Part shown: in pieces, positions 36,543 to 46,493 of the stretch
Layout: the number at the start of each line of letters is the position of its first letter
How positions within the stretch are numbered: the first letter of the stretch is position 1
NCBI RefSeq assembly: GCF_009497895.1
Contig: NZ_CP033116.1
Coordinates: 3,596,001 to 3,660,000, forward strand
Source of the DNA: Halopseudomonas pelagia
GTDB taxonomy: Bacteria > Pseudomonadota > Gammaproteobacteria > Pseudomonadales > Pseudomonadaceae
Reading direction: 5' to 3'
DNA length: 64,000 bases
Notes under the pieces: model-generated
Seen by the model: only the letters and a program-made list of their open reading frames with translations
Databases searched by the model: none
What the model was told of the DNA's origin: nothing
Translations under genes and position numbers: made by a program

Positions 36543-37798
36543 TGCGAGCCAATCTGAAACCGGCGGTGATTTCCGCCGTCGTGGTTGTGGTACTCACCGG
36601 CCTGTTGATGGGCGTGCGCCTGGGCCAGTCCGGTACCGGTCTGACTGTTACCGGCGCTGGCGCCGATGTGTGGTGGAAAATTGCCGCCGCTGCCGCCTTC
36701 ATCTTCTTCTTCAACCTGTTCCGCGACCAACTGACCCGCGCCTGGAAAGCTCTGCCTGGCTTGCCAAAAACACCGCCCAAGTTATCCGACATCCGCGATA
36801 AGCCTGCGGTGAAAAGGCTATTCTGGTGTTTCCTGATCGCCGCGGCGCTGGTTTGGCCGTTCTTTGCCAACCGGGGTGGCATTGACCTGGCGACACTGGT
36901 GCTGATCTACATCATGCTCGGCCTCGGCCTGAACATCGTGGTGGGTCTGGCCGGCCTGCTGGACCTGGGCTATGTCGGCTTTTACGCAGTAGGTGCCTAC
37001 ACCTATGCCCTGCTGGCGATGTACTTCGGCCTGGGTTTCTGGACTGGGTTGTTCGTGGCAGGTGGCATGGCGGCCTTGTTCGGCTTTCTGCTCGGCTTCC
37101 CCGTGCTGCGGCTGCGCGGCGATTACCTGGCGATTGTGACCCTGGGCTTCGGCGAGATCATCCGCATTCTGCTGAATAACATGACCTGGCTTACCAATGG
37201 CCCGAATGGCATCGGCGGCATTCCCAAGCCAACCTTTTTTGGCCTGGAATTCAGCCGCCGGGCCAGCGAGGGCATGCAGACCTTCCATGATTTTTTCGGT
37301 TTCGACTACGACTCCACCCACCGAATTATCTTTCTCTATCTGCTCGCCCTCTTGCTGGTGCTGTTTACCCTGTTCGTGATCAACCGGCTGCTGCGCATGC
37401 CCATAGGTCGCGCCTGGGAGGCCCTGCGTGAGGATGAGATCGCCTGCCGTTCGCTGGGCATCAACCCGACCGCCATCAAGCTCAACGCCTTCACCATTGG
37501 CGCCAGCTTCGCGGGCTTTGCCGGCTGTTTCTTCGCCGCACGTCAGGGCTTTATCAGCCCCGAATCCTTTACCTTTATCGAATCGGCGATCATCCTCGCC
37601 ATCGTCGTACTTGGCGGCATGGGCTCGCAGCTGGGCGTGATACTGGCAGCGATCATCATGACCATCCTGCCAGAGCTGGCTCGCGAGTTTAACGAGTACC
37701 GCATGCTGCTGTTCGGCTTGATGATGGTACTGATGATGATCTGGCGGCCACAGGGTCTGCTACCGATGAAACGTCCGCACATGGAGCTCCGGACATGA
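36539..37798 (+). CDS. braE: Branched-chain amino acid ABC transporter permease BraE/LivM
   Basis: This 419-residue permease is longer than the usual 330 or so, because of an N-terminal extension (about 100 residues with two hydrophobic segments) before the LivM core. The core shows [39 protein letters not shown] and [19 protein letters not shown]. It forms the heterodimeric channel with BraD. It overlaps braF by 4 bp. Confidence 0.95.
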   Translation: MMRANLKPAVISAVVVVVLTGLLMGVRLGQSGTGLTVTGAGADVWWKIAAAAAFIFFFNLFRDQLTRAWKALPGLPKTPPKLSDIRDKPAVKRLFWCFLIAAALVWPFFANRGGIDLATLVLIYIMLGLGLNIVVGLAGLLDLGYVGFYAVGAYTYALLAMYFGLGFWTGLFVAGGMAALFGFLLGFPVLRLRGDYLAIVTLGFGEIIRILLNNMTWLTNGPNGIGGIPKPTFFGLEFSRRASEGMQTFHDFFGFDYDSTHRIIFLYLLALLLVLFTLFVINRLLRMPIGRAWEALREDEIACRSLGINPTAIKLNAFTIGASFAGFAGCFFAARQGFISPESFTFIESAIILAIVVLGGMGSQLGVILAAIIMTILPELAREFNEYRMLLFGLMMVLMMIWRPQGLLPMKRPHMELRT

Positions 37799-38568
37799 CC
37801 GCCATGACACCTTTGCTCGATGTAACCGGGCTGACCATGCGCTTTGGCGGCCTGCTGGCGGTCGACGGCGTGGCCTTGCAAGTGCACGAGAAGCAGATCG
37901 TCTCCATGATCGGCCCGAACGGTGCCGGCAAGACTACTGTATTCAACTGCCTGACCGGCTTCTACAAGCCCAGCGATGGCAAGATCGTCTTCCGTGGCGA
38001 AGAGATTCAAGGGCTACCCGGCTTCAAGGTTGCCCGCAAGGGCATGATCCGTACCTTTCAGCATGTGCGCCTGTTCAAGGAAATGACGGTCGTCGAAAAT
38101 CTGCTGGTGGCGCAGCACCAGAGCATGAATACCAGCATGCTTGCCGGCCTGTTCAAGACGCCCAGCTATCGGCGCAGCGAAAAGGAGGCGATGGAGCGAG
38201 CAGCCTATTGGCTTGAGCGAGTCAACCTGCACGAATTCGCCAACCGCACCGCCAGCACCCTGGCCTACGGGCAGCAACGCCGCCTGGAGATCGCTCGTTG
38301 CATGGTCACGCAGCCAAGCCTGCTGATGCTGGATGAGCCGGCTGCCGGCCTCAACCCGCGTGAAACTCACGACCTCAAGGAATTGATCTCCGAGCTGCGA
38401 GACAACCACGACCTGACCGTACTGCTGATCGAGCACGATATGAAGCTGGTGATGGATATTTCCGATCATATCGTCGTGATCAACCAGGGCACGCCCCTGG
38501 CCGAGGGCACACCGGAGCAGGTGCGCAACAACCCCGCCGTGATCAAGGCCTACCTGGGCGAAACCTGA
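37795..38568 (+). CDS. braF: Branched-chain amino acid ABC transporter ATPase BraF/LivG
   Basis: This 257-residue ATPase has Walker [10 protein letters not shown] (about residues 40-48), the Q-loop in RTFQHVRLF, signature [15 protein letters not shown], Walker [14 protein letters not shown] and switch His in LIEHDMKLV. These are the hallmarks of LivG, including the longer central helix region. It lies 12 bases before braG. Confidence 0.95.
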   Translation: MTAMTPLLDVTGLTMRFGGLLAVDGVALQVHEKQIVSMIGPNGAGKTTVFNCLTGFYKPSDGKIVFRGEEIQGLPGFKVARKGMIRTFQHVRLFKEMTVVENLLVAQHQSMNTSMLAGLFKTPSYRRSEKEAMERAAYWLERVNLHEFANRTASTLAYGQQRRLEIARCMVTQPSLLMLDEPAAGLNPRETHDLKELISELRDNHDLTVLLIEHDMKLVMDISDHIVVINQGTPLAEGTPEQVRNNPAVIKAYLGET

Positions 38569-38580
38569 GGCATAGATTCC

Positions 38581-39282
38581 ATGCTGTATATGAAAAACGT
38601 CTCTACCCACTACGGCAAGATCCAGGCCCTGCACGACGTCAGCCTGGAAGTGGAGCGCGGCGAAATTGTTACCCTGATTGGTGCCAATGGCGCCGGCAAG
38701 ACCACCCTGTTGATGACGCTGTGCGGTGATCCGCGCGCGACTACCGGCAGCATCCGTTATGAAGGGGAAGAGCTGACCGGCTTGACCACCGCCGAGATCA
38801 TGCGCAAGGACATCGCCATTGTGCCGGAAGGCCGCCGCGTGTTCTCACGCCTGACCGTGGAAGAAAACCTGAGCATGGGTGGCTTTTTTACCCATAAGGA
38901 TGATTTTCAGCAGCAGCTGGATACCACCCTGAGCCTGTTCCCGCGCTTGAAAGAACGCTACCAGCAGCGCGCCGGCACCATGTCCGGCGGCGAGCAGCAA
39001 ATGCTCGCCATTGGTCGTGCACTGATGAGCAAGCCGCGCCTGCTACTGCTCGACGAGCCGTCTCTGGGGCTGGCGCCCATCATCATCCAGCAGATATTCG
39101 AGATTATCGAGCAACTGCGCAGCCAGGGTGTGACCATCTTTCTGGTCGAGCAGAATGCCAACCAGGCGCTCAAGCTGGCAGATCGCGGCTATGTAATGGA
39201 GCACGGGCACATCGTCATGCAGGACAGCGGTGAAGCACTATTATCCGATCCGCAGGTACGAAGCGCTTACCTGGGCGGTTGA
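38581..39282 (+). CDS. braG: Branched-chain amino acid ABC transporter ATPase BraG/LivF
   Basis: This 233-residue second ATPase has Walker A GANGAGKTT, the LivF-specific IVPEGRRVFSRLTVEENL, signature MSGGEQQMLAIGRALM, Walker B LLLLDEPSLGLAP and switch region FLVEQNANQ. It pairs with BraF under the two permeases. It ends 3 bases before the convergent lipoprotein gene. Confidence 0.95.
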   Translation: MLYMKNVSTHYGKIQALHDVSLEVERGEIVTLIGANGAGKTTLLMTLCGDPRATTGSIRYEGEELTGLTTAEIMRKDIAIVPEGRRVFSRLTVEENLSMGGFFTHKDDFQQQLDTTLSLFPRLKERYQQRAGTMSGGEQQMLAIGRALMSKPRLLLLDEPSLGLAPIIIQQIFEIIEQLRSQGVTIFLVEQNANQALKLADRGYVMEHGHIVMQDSGEALLSDPQVRSAYLGG

Positions 39283-39285
39283 TGC

Positions 39286-39936
39286 TCAGGGCAACAGACC
39301 CTGATAGGCACAGCCTGTCAGGGTTTGGCCGTCACGAACCAAGCGGGCAGTACGATGAAAATAGTCGCCGCTGCTCTGCTCGAAACAGCCATCCGGATAT
39401 AACCAGAGTTCCTGCGAGTCTCCCCGTAAGGTCTGAAAGCCAATGGCACTACCCGGTATCTCTTCGGTAATCACCGGTACGGGCAGCGCTATACTGTCCG
39501 TGCCCTGATCCAGCCATTGCATACCTGCAGGCCCAATCTGCATCCGCCATTCAAGCCCATTGCCCACAACCGACCACTGCGTACGCGCATGGGACTGATC
39601 GGCACAGCCACTCAGCTCCTGCTGCAGGCGAATCACTTCCACCGGCTCAACGGCACCATCAGTCAATGTGCGCACGGCCATGTCTACAAATACCGACTGT
39701 CGGCCTGGATGTACCACCTGCTCGAACAACTGTTGGATATTCGCCGAATCAGCTACGGCCATGGCGTTGCTGCCGTCGCAGGGCAGCAATCGGAGCCCGC
39801 CTGACTCTGCAGTCAAGGTTCCGGTCAATCGTTCACCGGGCTCCTGCCGCGCTCCCGGCAAGATGGCACAACCGGCCATGGCGACAACCACGAGAAGTAG
39901 GCCAAATCGGGAAAAATTCACATACTTGGAAGACAT
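39286..39936 (-). CDS. Lipoprotein of unknown function
   Basis: This 216-residue product has a lipoprotein signal peptide with lipobox AMAGC (Cys23). Four further Cys residues occur (LLPCDG, ELSGCADQ, YPDGCFEQ and LTGCAYQG) and may form disulfides. The mature part is mostly beta-like and resembles stress-related envelope lipoproteins with small beta domains, but I do not recognise a family with confidence. It is divergent from the OmpA-like lipoprotein gene, with a 132-base gap. Confidence 0.7.
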   Translation of the reverse strand: MSSKYVNFSRFGLLLVVVAMAGCAILPGARQEPGERLTGTLTAESGGLRLLPCDGSNAMAVADSANIQQLFEQVVHPGRQSVFVDMAVRTLTDGAVEPVEVIRLQQELSGCADQSHARTQWSVVGNGLEWRMQIGPAGMQWLDQGTDSIALPVPVITEEIPGSAIGFQTLRGDSQELWLYPDGCFEQSSGDYFHRTARLVRDGQTLTGCAYQGLLP

Positions 39937-40068
39937 AAGGCACCTTTGAGCGGAAAACCCTAAAAAAGGGCCATGTGCTTGATCACAAAATCAACAACTG
40001 ATGGTACCCTCTGCGATGTTAAAGGGGCTACTCTTACACCAACTTCTGAACATTCGTACTTGGGCATC

Positions 40069-40620
40069 ATGAAAACATTAAAAACTCTCTCTGCCGTTTG
40101 CTTGTCTCTGGCACTTGCTGCCTGTGCTTCCAAAGCGCCTGAACCAACACCGCCACCACCTCCGCCGCCATCCTGGGCCGAGTCACGCGTTGAGCCGTTG
40201 ACAGTCCTTGCGGAAAAAGAGGGTTTTGAAGTGGTGCGTGAAGGCGAACAGATCCGCCTGATTATCCCGGTGGAAGGTAACTTCCACCCCAAGCGTACCC
40301 TGCTGCTGCCCTCTGGGCTGGTACCCATCAGCAAAGTTGCCAAAGCGCTGAAAGAAGATCCGAACAGTCAGTATGCGGTCATCGGCCACAGCGACAGCAC
40401 TGGCGAGCAGGACCTGAACCAGAAGTTGAGCCTGGAACGTGCGCAGGCAGTCGCCAGCATCCTGATGCTGGGCGGTGTCAGCAGCAAGCGTATGAGCCTG
40501 ACCAGCATGGGTGAAGACCAGCCACGTGCTGACAACAGCACCCACACCGGCAGGATGCTCAATCGCCGCGTGGAAATACTGCTCACCCCATACCCCACTC
40601 GCGTGGCCATGGCCAACTGA
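40069..40620 (+). CDS. OmpA-like lipoprotein
   Basis: This 183-residue outer-membrane lipoprotein has lipobox LAAC (Cys16), a Pro-rich linker (PEPTPPPPPPP) and a C-terminal OmpA domain that binds peptidoglycan: YAVIGHSDSTGEQDLNQKLS, ERAQAVASIL and NRRVEILLTP. I chose ATG 40069 because it starts the signal peptide; a longer frame to 39973 has no membrane signal. A hairpin at 40628-40653 follows directly. Confidence 0.9.
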   Translation: MKTLKTLSAVCLSLALAACASKAPEPTPPPPPPPSWAESRVEPLTVLAEKEGFEVVREGEQIRLIIPVEGNFHPKRTLLLPSGLVPISKVAKALKEDPNSQYAVIGHSDSTGEQDLNQKLSLERAQAVASILMLGGVSSKRMSLTSMGEDQPRADNSTHTGRMLNRRVEILLTPYPTRVAMAN

Positions 40621-40627
40621 TCCACCA

Positions 40628-40653
40628 GCCCCGTCGCAGCTCTGCGACGGGGC
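40628..40653 (+). terminator. Terminator-like hairpin after the OmpA-like gene
   Basis: GCCCCGTCGCA and TGCGACGGGGC pair over a four-base loop, followed by GTCTGCTTTATC (weak T tract). It starts 8 bases after the stop codon and could serve the OmpA-like gene. Confidence 0.7.
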
Positions 40654-40719
40654 GTCTGCTTTATCGCCAGTATCCAGACATCCGAATGACCTAGCGGCGC
40701 AAAGGCCTGATGCACGCAA

Positions 40720-42510
40720 TCAGCCCGAAGCCTGATTGCTCTCCAGACCTGGCTTGATGGTCACCAGGTTCTCGCACACTACACTGAACCCGGTGATTTT
40801 CTTGGCTTCATGCTTCGCGTGCGAGGCCATCTCCGCCAATTGCCCCGGGTCGGTTATGCCATGCCCGCTCGCCGGCAGGAACACGACCCCCACCGATAAC
40901 TGCAGCAACCCATGATGACGCCATTGGCCATGCCGATCCGGCGCGGAAAACCCGTCCGCGGCGAGATGTTCCGGGCGATAGAACACGCCACATAGCTGCT
41001 GGAAGCGTTGATCCAACAGTTGCAAGCGCTCACGCCAGTCAGCACTGCGTAACACCAGCATGAAGTCGTCGCCACCGATGTGGCCGACGAAATCGCAACG
41101 CGGGTCACACAGGCTTTTCAGTATCTGCGCCAGGCCGAGCAGTACTTCATCGCCCTTGCCGTAGCCATAAATGTCATTGAACGGTTTGAACGCGTCCAGA
41201 TCGATATAGCACAACCGGGCGGCTTGACCATGGGCCAGCAAACGCGCCAGACACTCCTGAATCGGAATATTGCCGGGCAGCAAGGTCAGCGGATTGGCAT
41301 GCCGAGCCTGGCGCAGTTTCAGCTCAGTGATATGCCGCAGGACGTCGATCACCCGCCCCAGGCCCGCGTATTTCCCATCACGCAGGATAATGAAATCCTC
41401 TTCCATCCTTTGCCGGGCACGGCTGGTCAGCAGTCGGCTGACGCGTTCCAGGCTTTGCTGCACGTCCACTGCCAGGTAGTCTCTGTCCATCAAATGTGAT
41501 ATCGGCTTGCGCCCGTGCAACTCGGTGGCAAAGGGCTTGAGCATTGTCTGGCTCAGACTGTGGCAATGCACAGTACCTACCGGCTCGTGGGCATCGTTGA
41601 GGATGGCCAGGCTGTTGAGGCTGGCCTGCTGATGAAAGCGCGCCAGCACCTGGCTGACGGTTTCACTCTGATGCACGCCGGGCACGACTATCAACAGGGA
41701 ATCAAGTGCCTGCTGCGGCTCCGGAATCTGCTCGGCATCGCGGCTGGCCAGATGCGCCTGCATCGCCTTCTGGCAGGCGACAGGTTGGGTTTCCGGACGG
41801 CCCAGCCAGTAGCCCTGCACCCAGTCAACGCCCATTTCCTCAAGTACCTGCAGCTCCTCTGTCTGCTCAATACCTTCGGCAATGATGTGCGCTTGCGACG
41901 CCTTGGCCAAATTAAGAATCGAGCCGACAAACTCCCGCTTGAGCGGATCGAGGTGTATGCCGTCGATAAAGTGTCGGTCGATCTTGACGAAATCCGGGCG
42001 TAACTCCGACCACAAGCGCAGGCTGGAATAGCCCGCACCCAGATCATCCAGGGCAATACGGAAGCCCATCTCACGGTAATGCACCAGAGCGCCCTGCAAC
42101 AGCGCGAAGTCATCAATGGGTGCCTGTTCCGTGAGTTCGATAACCACCTGGTCGGGCGTCATGCCACAGGATTTCAGCATCGCCAGCGTGCGACCCGGAT
42201 AGTGCTGCTTCTCCAGCAGGCTTTCCGGCGACACATTGAGGAACAGGCTACCCGGCAACTGCATGCGGCTGAAGGCGATCACCGCTTTACGTCGGCAAAG
42301 CATTTCCAACTCGGTCAACAAGCCACACTGCCGCGCCGTAGCAAACAGGGTGAGCGGCGAATGCAGAGAACTATTGGACGGGCCACGGCTTAACGCTTCA
42401 TAACCGACGATGCGTTGCTGAACCATGGATACGATAGGCTGGAAAAGAACCGACACTGCCTCCTCCCGCAGGATAGACAGCAGAGCCTGATGTTGTTCAT
42501 TGAGAGTCAT
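40720..42510 (-). CDS. EAL-CBS-GGDEF cyclic-di-GMP protein
   Basis: This 596-residue cytoplasmic protein has three parts. The EAL domain (about residues 12-250) keeps GYEALSR, VIELTEQ, ALDDLGAGYSSL, FVKIDRHF, IIAEGIEQ and QGYWLGRP, so phosphodiesterase activity is likely. A CBS pair (about 270-395) may bind nucleotide. The GGDEF domain (about 410-575) has GGDDF in place of GG(D/E)EF. This order (EAL first, CBS linker, GGDEF last) defines a known subfamily. The output could be net degradation with GGDEF tuning it. No transmembrane segment is seen. Confidence 0.92.
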   Translation of the reverse strand: MTLNEQHQALLSILREEAVSVLFQPIVSMVQQRIVGYEALSRGPSNSSLHSPLTLFATARQCGLLTELEMLCRRKAVIAFSRMQLPGSLFLNVSPESLLEKQHYPGRTLAMLKSCGMTPDQVVIELTEQAPIDDFALLQGALVHYREMGFRIALDDLGAGYSSLRLWSELRPDFVKIDRHFIDGIHLDPLKREFVGSILNLAKASQAHIIAEGIEQTEELQVLEEMGVDWVQGYWLGRPETQPVACQKAMQAHLASRDAEQIPEPQQALDSLLIVVPGVHQSETVSQVLARFHQQASLNSLAILNDAHEPVGTVHCHSLSQTMLKPFATELHGRKPISHLMDRDYLAVDVQQSLERVSRLLTSRARQRMEEDFIILRDGKYAGLGRVIDVLRHITELKLRQARHANPLTLLPGNIPIQECLARLLAHGQAARLCYIDLDAFKPFNDIYGYGKGDEVLLGLAQILKSLCDPRCDFVGHIGGDDFMLVLRSADWRERLQLLDQRFQQLCGVFYRPEHLAADGFSAPDRHGQWRHHGLLQLSVGVVFLPASGHGITDPGQLAEMASHAKHEAKKITGFSVVCENLVTIKPGLESNQASG

Positions 42511-42661
42511 TGGAGTACCGGCAGAATGAAAACGGCCCGCTCTGCATCACTACGGGTACCGAGCTAGCGAAAGGCCACAAACAGCCATGCCATGCTGAAC
42601 GGCGAATATGACAACCAGATGACAAAAGCCGCGGGGGACGCAGTCGGTTTTGCCGTTTGCC

Positions 42662-42688
42662 CGGCAGACAGCGGTAAGCTGTCTGCCG
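42662..42688 (-). terminator. Terminator-like hairpin after the AtoE-type gene
   Basis: CGGCAGACAGC and GCTGTCTGCCG form a perfect 11-bp stem with a 5-base loop, about 20 bases after the stop of the minus-strand transporter gene. A strong T run is missing. Confidence 0.65.
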
Positions 42689-42707
42689 TCAACAGCTCCC
42701 CTCTAGC

Positions 42708-44015
42708 TTAGAGCCAGGTCAGCCCAATACTGATAATGATCCCGGTGATCACCAGCAGCATCAGGCAATAGCCCATGATGTCCTTCGCCTTGAGGCCGGC
42801 TATCGCCAGTACCGGCAAAGCCCAGAAGGGTTGCAGCAGATTGGTCCAGGCATCACCCCAGGCCACGGCCATTGCCACGCGCGGAATGCTGGCACCCAGC
42901 TCCTGCGCTGCAGGCAACATCACCGGGGCTTGCACAGCCCATTGCCCGCCACCGGAGGGCACAAATATGTTCACCAGCCCCGCGCTGATAAAGCTCCAGA
43001 ACGGCAAACTTTCGGCGCTGGCCAGCGAGACAAACGCAGCGGAAATACTTGCCGCCAGCCCCGAAGCGGTCATCACGCCCATGATGCCGGCGTAGAACGG
43101 AAACTGGATGACGATGCCCGCACCGCCTTTGACCGCCTCATTCAAGCTGTTCAACAAGCGGCGTGGAGTCTGGTGCAGGATGATCGCCAGAAACAGGAAC
43201 ATGAAATTGACAATATTCAGATTCAACCCGCCTTCATTGATAAAATAATGAACGATGTAGGCCAGACCGGCAAAGCCGACCAACCAGGCCAGAACTCGGC
43301 TGTTCTCCAGGTGCTCGGCCGGACGACTGATGACGATCTGGTCATCAGGGTTATCCTCAAGAATCTTGGGATCCACATAAACACTGTCCTTTTCCTCGGG
43401 CAGCATCAGACGATTCACCGTTGGCACGACGATAAACAGCGCTACTACGATGGCCAGGTTGAAGAAGGCAAATATGGTCTCGCCGGTACCAATAATGCCG
43501 ATGGTGCTTTCACCAAAGTGCCCATCGGTGGCGATAACCAGCGGAATGGAGCCTGCCAGCCCACCATGCCAGACAATAAAGCCCGAGTATGCGCTGGCTA
43601 TCAGCAGCGGATAATGCACGCGGATCTGGCGCGCCAGCGCTTTGGCAAACAGCGCACCCACCACCAGGCCAAAACCCCAGTTGATCCAGCTGGCGATCAA
43701 CGCGACAAAGGTCACCAGCACAATCGCCTGCCCCGGCGTCTTCGCCAGAGAGGCCAGGCGGTCGAGAATACTGCGCACCAGCGGCGTGCTGGCCAGCATA
43801 AAGCCGGTCACCAGCACCAGCAGCATCTGCATGGAGAAGCTCAACAGATCCCAGAAGCCCTGCCCCCACATCTGAATAACCGCCATGGGTCCATGCCCTT
43901 CAAAGATCATGGCTGCGGCAAACGCCACCAGGGTCAATATCAGCACAAAGATAAAAGGGTCTGGCAGGTAGCGATCCACCAGTTTAACCAAGGGTCTGGC
44001 TGCGCGATCAAGCAT
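42708..44015 (-). CDS. AtoE-type short-chain fatty acid transporter
   Basis: This 435-residue membrane protein has about 10-12 helices and matches the AtoE family: LVKLVDRYLPDPFIFVLILT at the start, VALIASWINWGFGLVVGALF, and FVPSGGGQWAVQAPVMLPAA. The family imports short-chain fatty acids such as butyrate or acetoacetate. No ato catabolic genes are nearby, so the substrate is inferred from the family only. It is divergent from selO with a 223-base gap. Confidence 0.9.
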   Translation of the reverse strand: MLDRAARPLVKLVDRYLPDPFIFVLILTLVAFAAAMIFEGHGPMAVIQMWGQGFWDLLSFSMQMLLVLVTGFMLASTPLVRSILDRLASLAKTPGQAIVLVTFVALIASWINWGFGLVVGALFAKALARQIRVHYPLLIASAYSGFIVWHGGLAGSIPLVIATDGHFGESTIGIIGTGETIFAFFNLAIVVALFIVVPTVNRLMLPEEKDSVYVDPKILEDNPDDQIVISRPAEHLENSRVLAWLVGFAGLAYIVHYFINEGGLNLNIVNFMFLFLAIILHQTPRRLLNSLNEAVKGGAGIVIQFPFYAGIMGVMTASGLAASISAAFVSLASAESLPFWSFISAGLVNIFVPSGGGQWAVQAPVMLPAAQELGASIPRVAMAVAWGDAWTNLLQPFWALPVLAIAGLKAKDIMGYCLMLLVITGIIISIGLTWL

Positions 44016-44180
44016 GTGGGTGTCCCCGTTTTTATATGATTATGCTGGCCCTGCCTCGACATTTTGCGCCACAGTAACCAGGTAAAGCCGATCCAAGCAG
44101 CGGATCAAGCCCTTGATAGAACATAGCTGCTGCTGGATCGTTTGTCTCAGGAATCCCGTCTCCGCTATCGCGTTATTTCT

Positions 44181-44198
44181 CGGGCTATACTTAGCCCG
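44181..44198. promoter_or_regulatory. Palindrome covering a TATACT box upstream of selO
   Basis: CGGGCTA-TACT-TAGCCCG is an 18-base perfect palindrome whose centre reads TATACT, a good -10 hexamer in the selO direction. No clear -35 is seen at 17 bases. It lies 41 bases before the selO ATG, so it could be a promoter overlapped by an operator or a leader hairpin. Confidence 0.4.
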
Positions 44199-44238
44199 TC
44201 GTAATGCCTTAGCGGCACCAACCATCCTGTGGAGACTC

Positions 44239-45732
44239 ATGACTGCATCCAGTACCAATAGCCCCCAATTCGATAACAGCTACGTGTTGTTGCCGGCGCA
44301 TTTCTACAGCAAGCAAACGCTCGCGCCGGTAAAGGCACCCGCCCTGATTCGCATCAACCAGGCGCTCGCCGACCAGCTTGGCATCTCCGCCGACTGGTTG
44401 GAGTCACCGTCTGGATTGCAGGTGCTGGCGGGCAATGAAGTAGCACCCGGATCGTTGCCCATCGCCACGGCCTACGCTGGCCACCAGTTCGGTGGCTGGA
44501 ATCCGCGTCTTGGGGACGGCCGTGCGACACTGCTGGGCGAGGTGATAGGCAAGGACGGCAAGCGTTATGATATTCAGCTCAAGGGCGCCGGACGCACTGC
44601 TTACGCCCGTGGCGGCGATGGCCGTTCACCGCTGGGGCCGGTGCTGCGCGAGTACGTGATCAGCGAGGCCATGGCCACGCTAGGCGTACCTACCTCTCGC
44701 AGCCTGGCCGCGGTGACGACGGGCGAGTACGTCATGCGCGAGGGAATGCTGCCAGGCGGCATTCTGACTCGCGTCTGCAGTAGCCACATTCGCATCGGGA
44801 CCTTTCAGTTCTTTGCTGGACAGAACGACCATGCAGCCGTAAAGACCCTGGCTGACCACGTTATCGCTCGTCATTATCCGCAAGCAGCGGAAGCCGAACG
44901 GCCCTACGCCGCACTCTTGCGCGCGGTAATTGCCCGGCAGGCGGAGCTGATAGCGCAGTGGCAACAGCTGGGCTTTATCCATGGGGTGATGAACACCGAC
45001 AATATGCTGGTCTCCGGCGAGACCATCGACTACGGCCCCTGCGCCTTTATGGACAACTATCACCCCAACACCGTCTATAGCTCGATCGACTCAGGTGGAC
45101 GCTACGCTTACGGCAACCAGCCGGGTATTGGCCAGTGGAATCTGGCCTGGCTGGCACGCGCGCTGCTGCCCTTGATCGACGCGGATGAAGACCTTGCGTT
45201 GCAGGAAGCCCAACAGGCGATTGATGATTACGTGCCGCAATACCAGCGCGCCTATGACCAGATCATGGCCGGCAAGATCGGACTAAGCCAGGCGGATACC
45301 GAGAGCAAAGCCTTGGTAGAAGAGCTACTGCAACTCATGGCTACGACGAATGCCGACTACACCCTGACCTTCCGCCGTTTGGCCGAGCTTGCTGCACCAG
45401 GTGAATACGAAGGCGACAGCGTAGCCGAGCTTGCCGAGTTGCCGGCGAGCCTCTCCCACTGGATCACGCAGTGGGAAGCGCGATTAGCCAGTGACCCGGC
45501 CGATGCGCGTAAGCGCCAGCAGCGCATGCTGCGCTTGAATCCTGCGTATATCCCCCGCAACCATCTTGTCGAAGAAGTAATCAGGGCGGCCGTGGATGAC
45601 CATGATCTGCAGCCATTCCATCGCCTGGTGGAGCGCCTGGCGGAGCCCTTCCGGTTTGATGCAGCAGATGCTCGCTACGCCACTCCACCCACGCCAGAGC
45701 AGGTAGTAGCTCGCACCTTTTGCGGCACATGA
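44239..45732 (+). CDS. selO: Protein adenylyltransferase SelO (YdiU)
   Basis: SelO has a pseudokinase fold that transfers AMP to Ser, Thr or Tyr of target proteins, linked to redox stress. The 497-residue protein has FGGWNPRLGDGRATLLGE, GAGRTAYARGGDGRSPLGPV, HGVMNTDNM and IDYGPCAFMD, the ATP/metal-binding parts. The C-terminus ends FCGT: this Cys sits where selenocysteine is found in animal SelO. I chose ATG 44239 (GGAG five bases upstream) over a longer frame with a hydrophobic lead. Size is typical. Confidence 0.95.
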   Translation: MTASSTNSPQFDNSYVLLPAHFYSKQTLAPVKAPALIRINQALADQLGISADWLESPSGLQVLAGNEVAPGSLPIATAYAGHQFGGWNPRLGDGRATLLGEVIGKDGKRYDIQLKGAGRTAYARGGDGRSPLGPVLREYVISEAMATLGVPTSRSLAAVTTGEYVMREGMLPGGILTRVCSSHIRIGTFQFFAGQNDHAAVKTLADHVIARHYPQAAEAERPYAALLRAVIARQAELIAQWQQLGFIHGVMNTDNMLVSGETIDYGPCAFMDNYHPNTVYSSIDSGGRYAYGNQPGIGQWNLAWLARALLPLIDADEDLALQEAQQAIDDYVPQYQRAYDQIMAGKIGLSQADTESKALVEELLQLMATTNADYTLTFRRLAELAAPGEYEGDSVAELAELPASLSHWITQWEARLASDPADARKRQQRMLRLNPAYIPRNHLVEEVIRAAVDDHDLQPFHRLVERLAEPFRFDAADARYATPPTPEQVVARTFCGT

Positions 45733-45757
45733 TAGTGTGCCGGCCATGGCCCTGAAA

Positions 45758-46297
45758 TCAGGCTGACGGCCCACGCGTACCCTGCTGCAGGCTGTCCAGC
45801 CAGGCAGGGTCGAATTGATACTGGTCAATCGACAGTCCCATTTCCAGCATCGCCTGACGATGCTGGTCAACCTGCCCGCCTAGATCATTCAATGCCTGCG
45901 GGTTGCCATCCAGTCTGTGCATTTCGCCCAGCCCCAGATGATAGAAGCGCAGCAGCTTCATGGCCGCTGGCGAACCGGTTCTGACCCCCGCCTCCACCTG
46001 ATGCATGGCGTTGGTTATTTTCATCAGACTACGTTTGAGTTGCCAGCCATACGCCGCCGACGCCATCCATGGCTGGGTCCAGAACACATTGCGGACCAGT
46101 GCGATAGAGATCACCAGCCCCAGCAGCACGCCGCCGAGGTTCCAGCGAAAATTACTGCCTTGCGCACTGCCGAACAGCGCCACCGCAATAGCTGACAGGG
46201 ACATTGCCAATAGCGCAAACACCAATGCCACAATGAGCGTGCTCTTGCGCGTTTGCTGGCGATACTGCTGCGGATCAAGATGGCGAATTTCAAACAC
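45758..46297 (-). CDS. DUF3087 family membrane protein
   Basis: This 179-residue protein matches DUF3087: it starts MFEIRHLDPQQYRQQTRKST, has two hydrophobic segments (about residues 20-43 and 52-72) and a helical C-terminal part with YHLGLGEMHRLDGNPQALND. Function unknown. The start is GTG at 46297; an in-frame alternative is not evident. It is convergent with selO and divergent from the GST-like gene. Confidence 0.85.
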   Translation of the reverse strand: MFEIRHLDPQQYRQQTRKSTLIVALVFALLAMSLSAIAVALFGSAQGSNFRWNLGGVLLGLVISIALVRNVFWTQPWMASAAYGWQLKRSLMKITNAMHQVEAGVRTGSPAAMKLLRFYHLGLGEMHRLDGNPQALNDLGGQVDQHRQAMLEMGLSIDQYQFDPAWLDSLQQGTRGPSA

Positions 46298-46493
46298 CTG
46301 AGAAACCCTCAGCTATCCGACTCCGAACGATGTCTACTTGCAACGCTGTCATGCCAGCTACCTCCAGGCGTTTTTCTGCGACGGATCCAACCTGGCCTAT
46401 AGTAACCGCCTTGAGACACCCCGTCTGAATGGTTATTCTGGGCGTTCAAAAGGTGCCCATTCCGGCGCCAGGCAAATGACGAGGAGAGTGCGG

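Noticed and set aside
42831..44039. 402-codon open frame on the plus strand opposite the AtoE-type gene
   Set aside because: The minus-strand frame encodes a clear membrane transporter; the plus-strand product is a hydrophilic, His/Gln/Arg-rich shadow.
45715..45732. Selenocysteine at the end of SelO
   Set aside because: The antepenultimate codon is TGC (Cys), and the TGA after FCGT is the normal stop; no SECIS-like hairpin follows.
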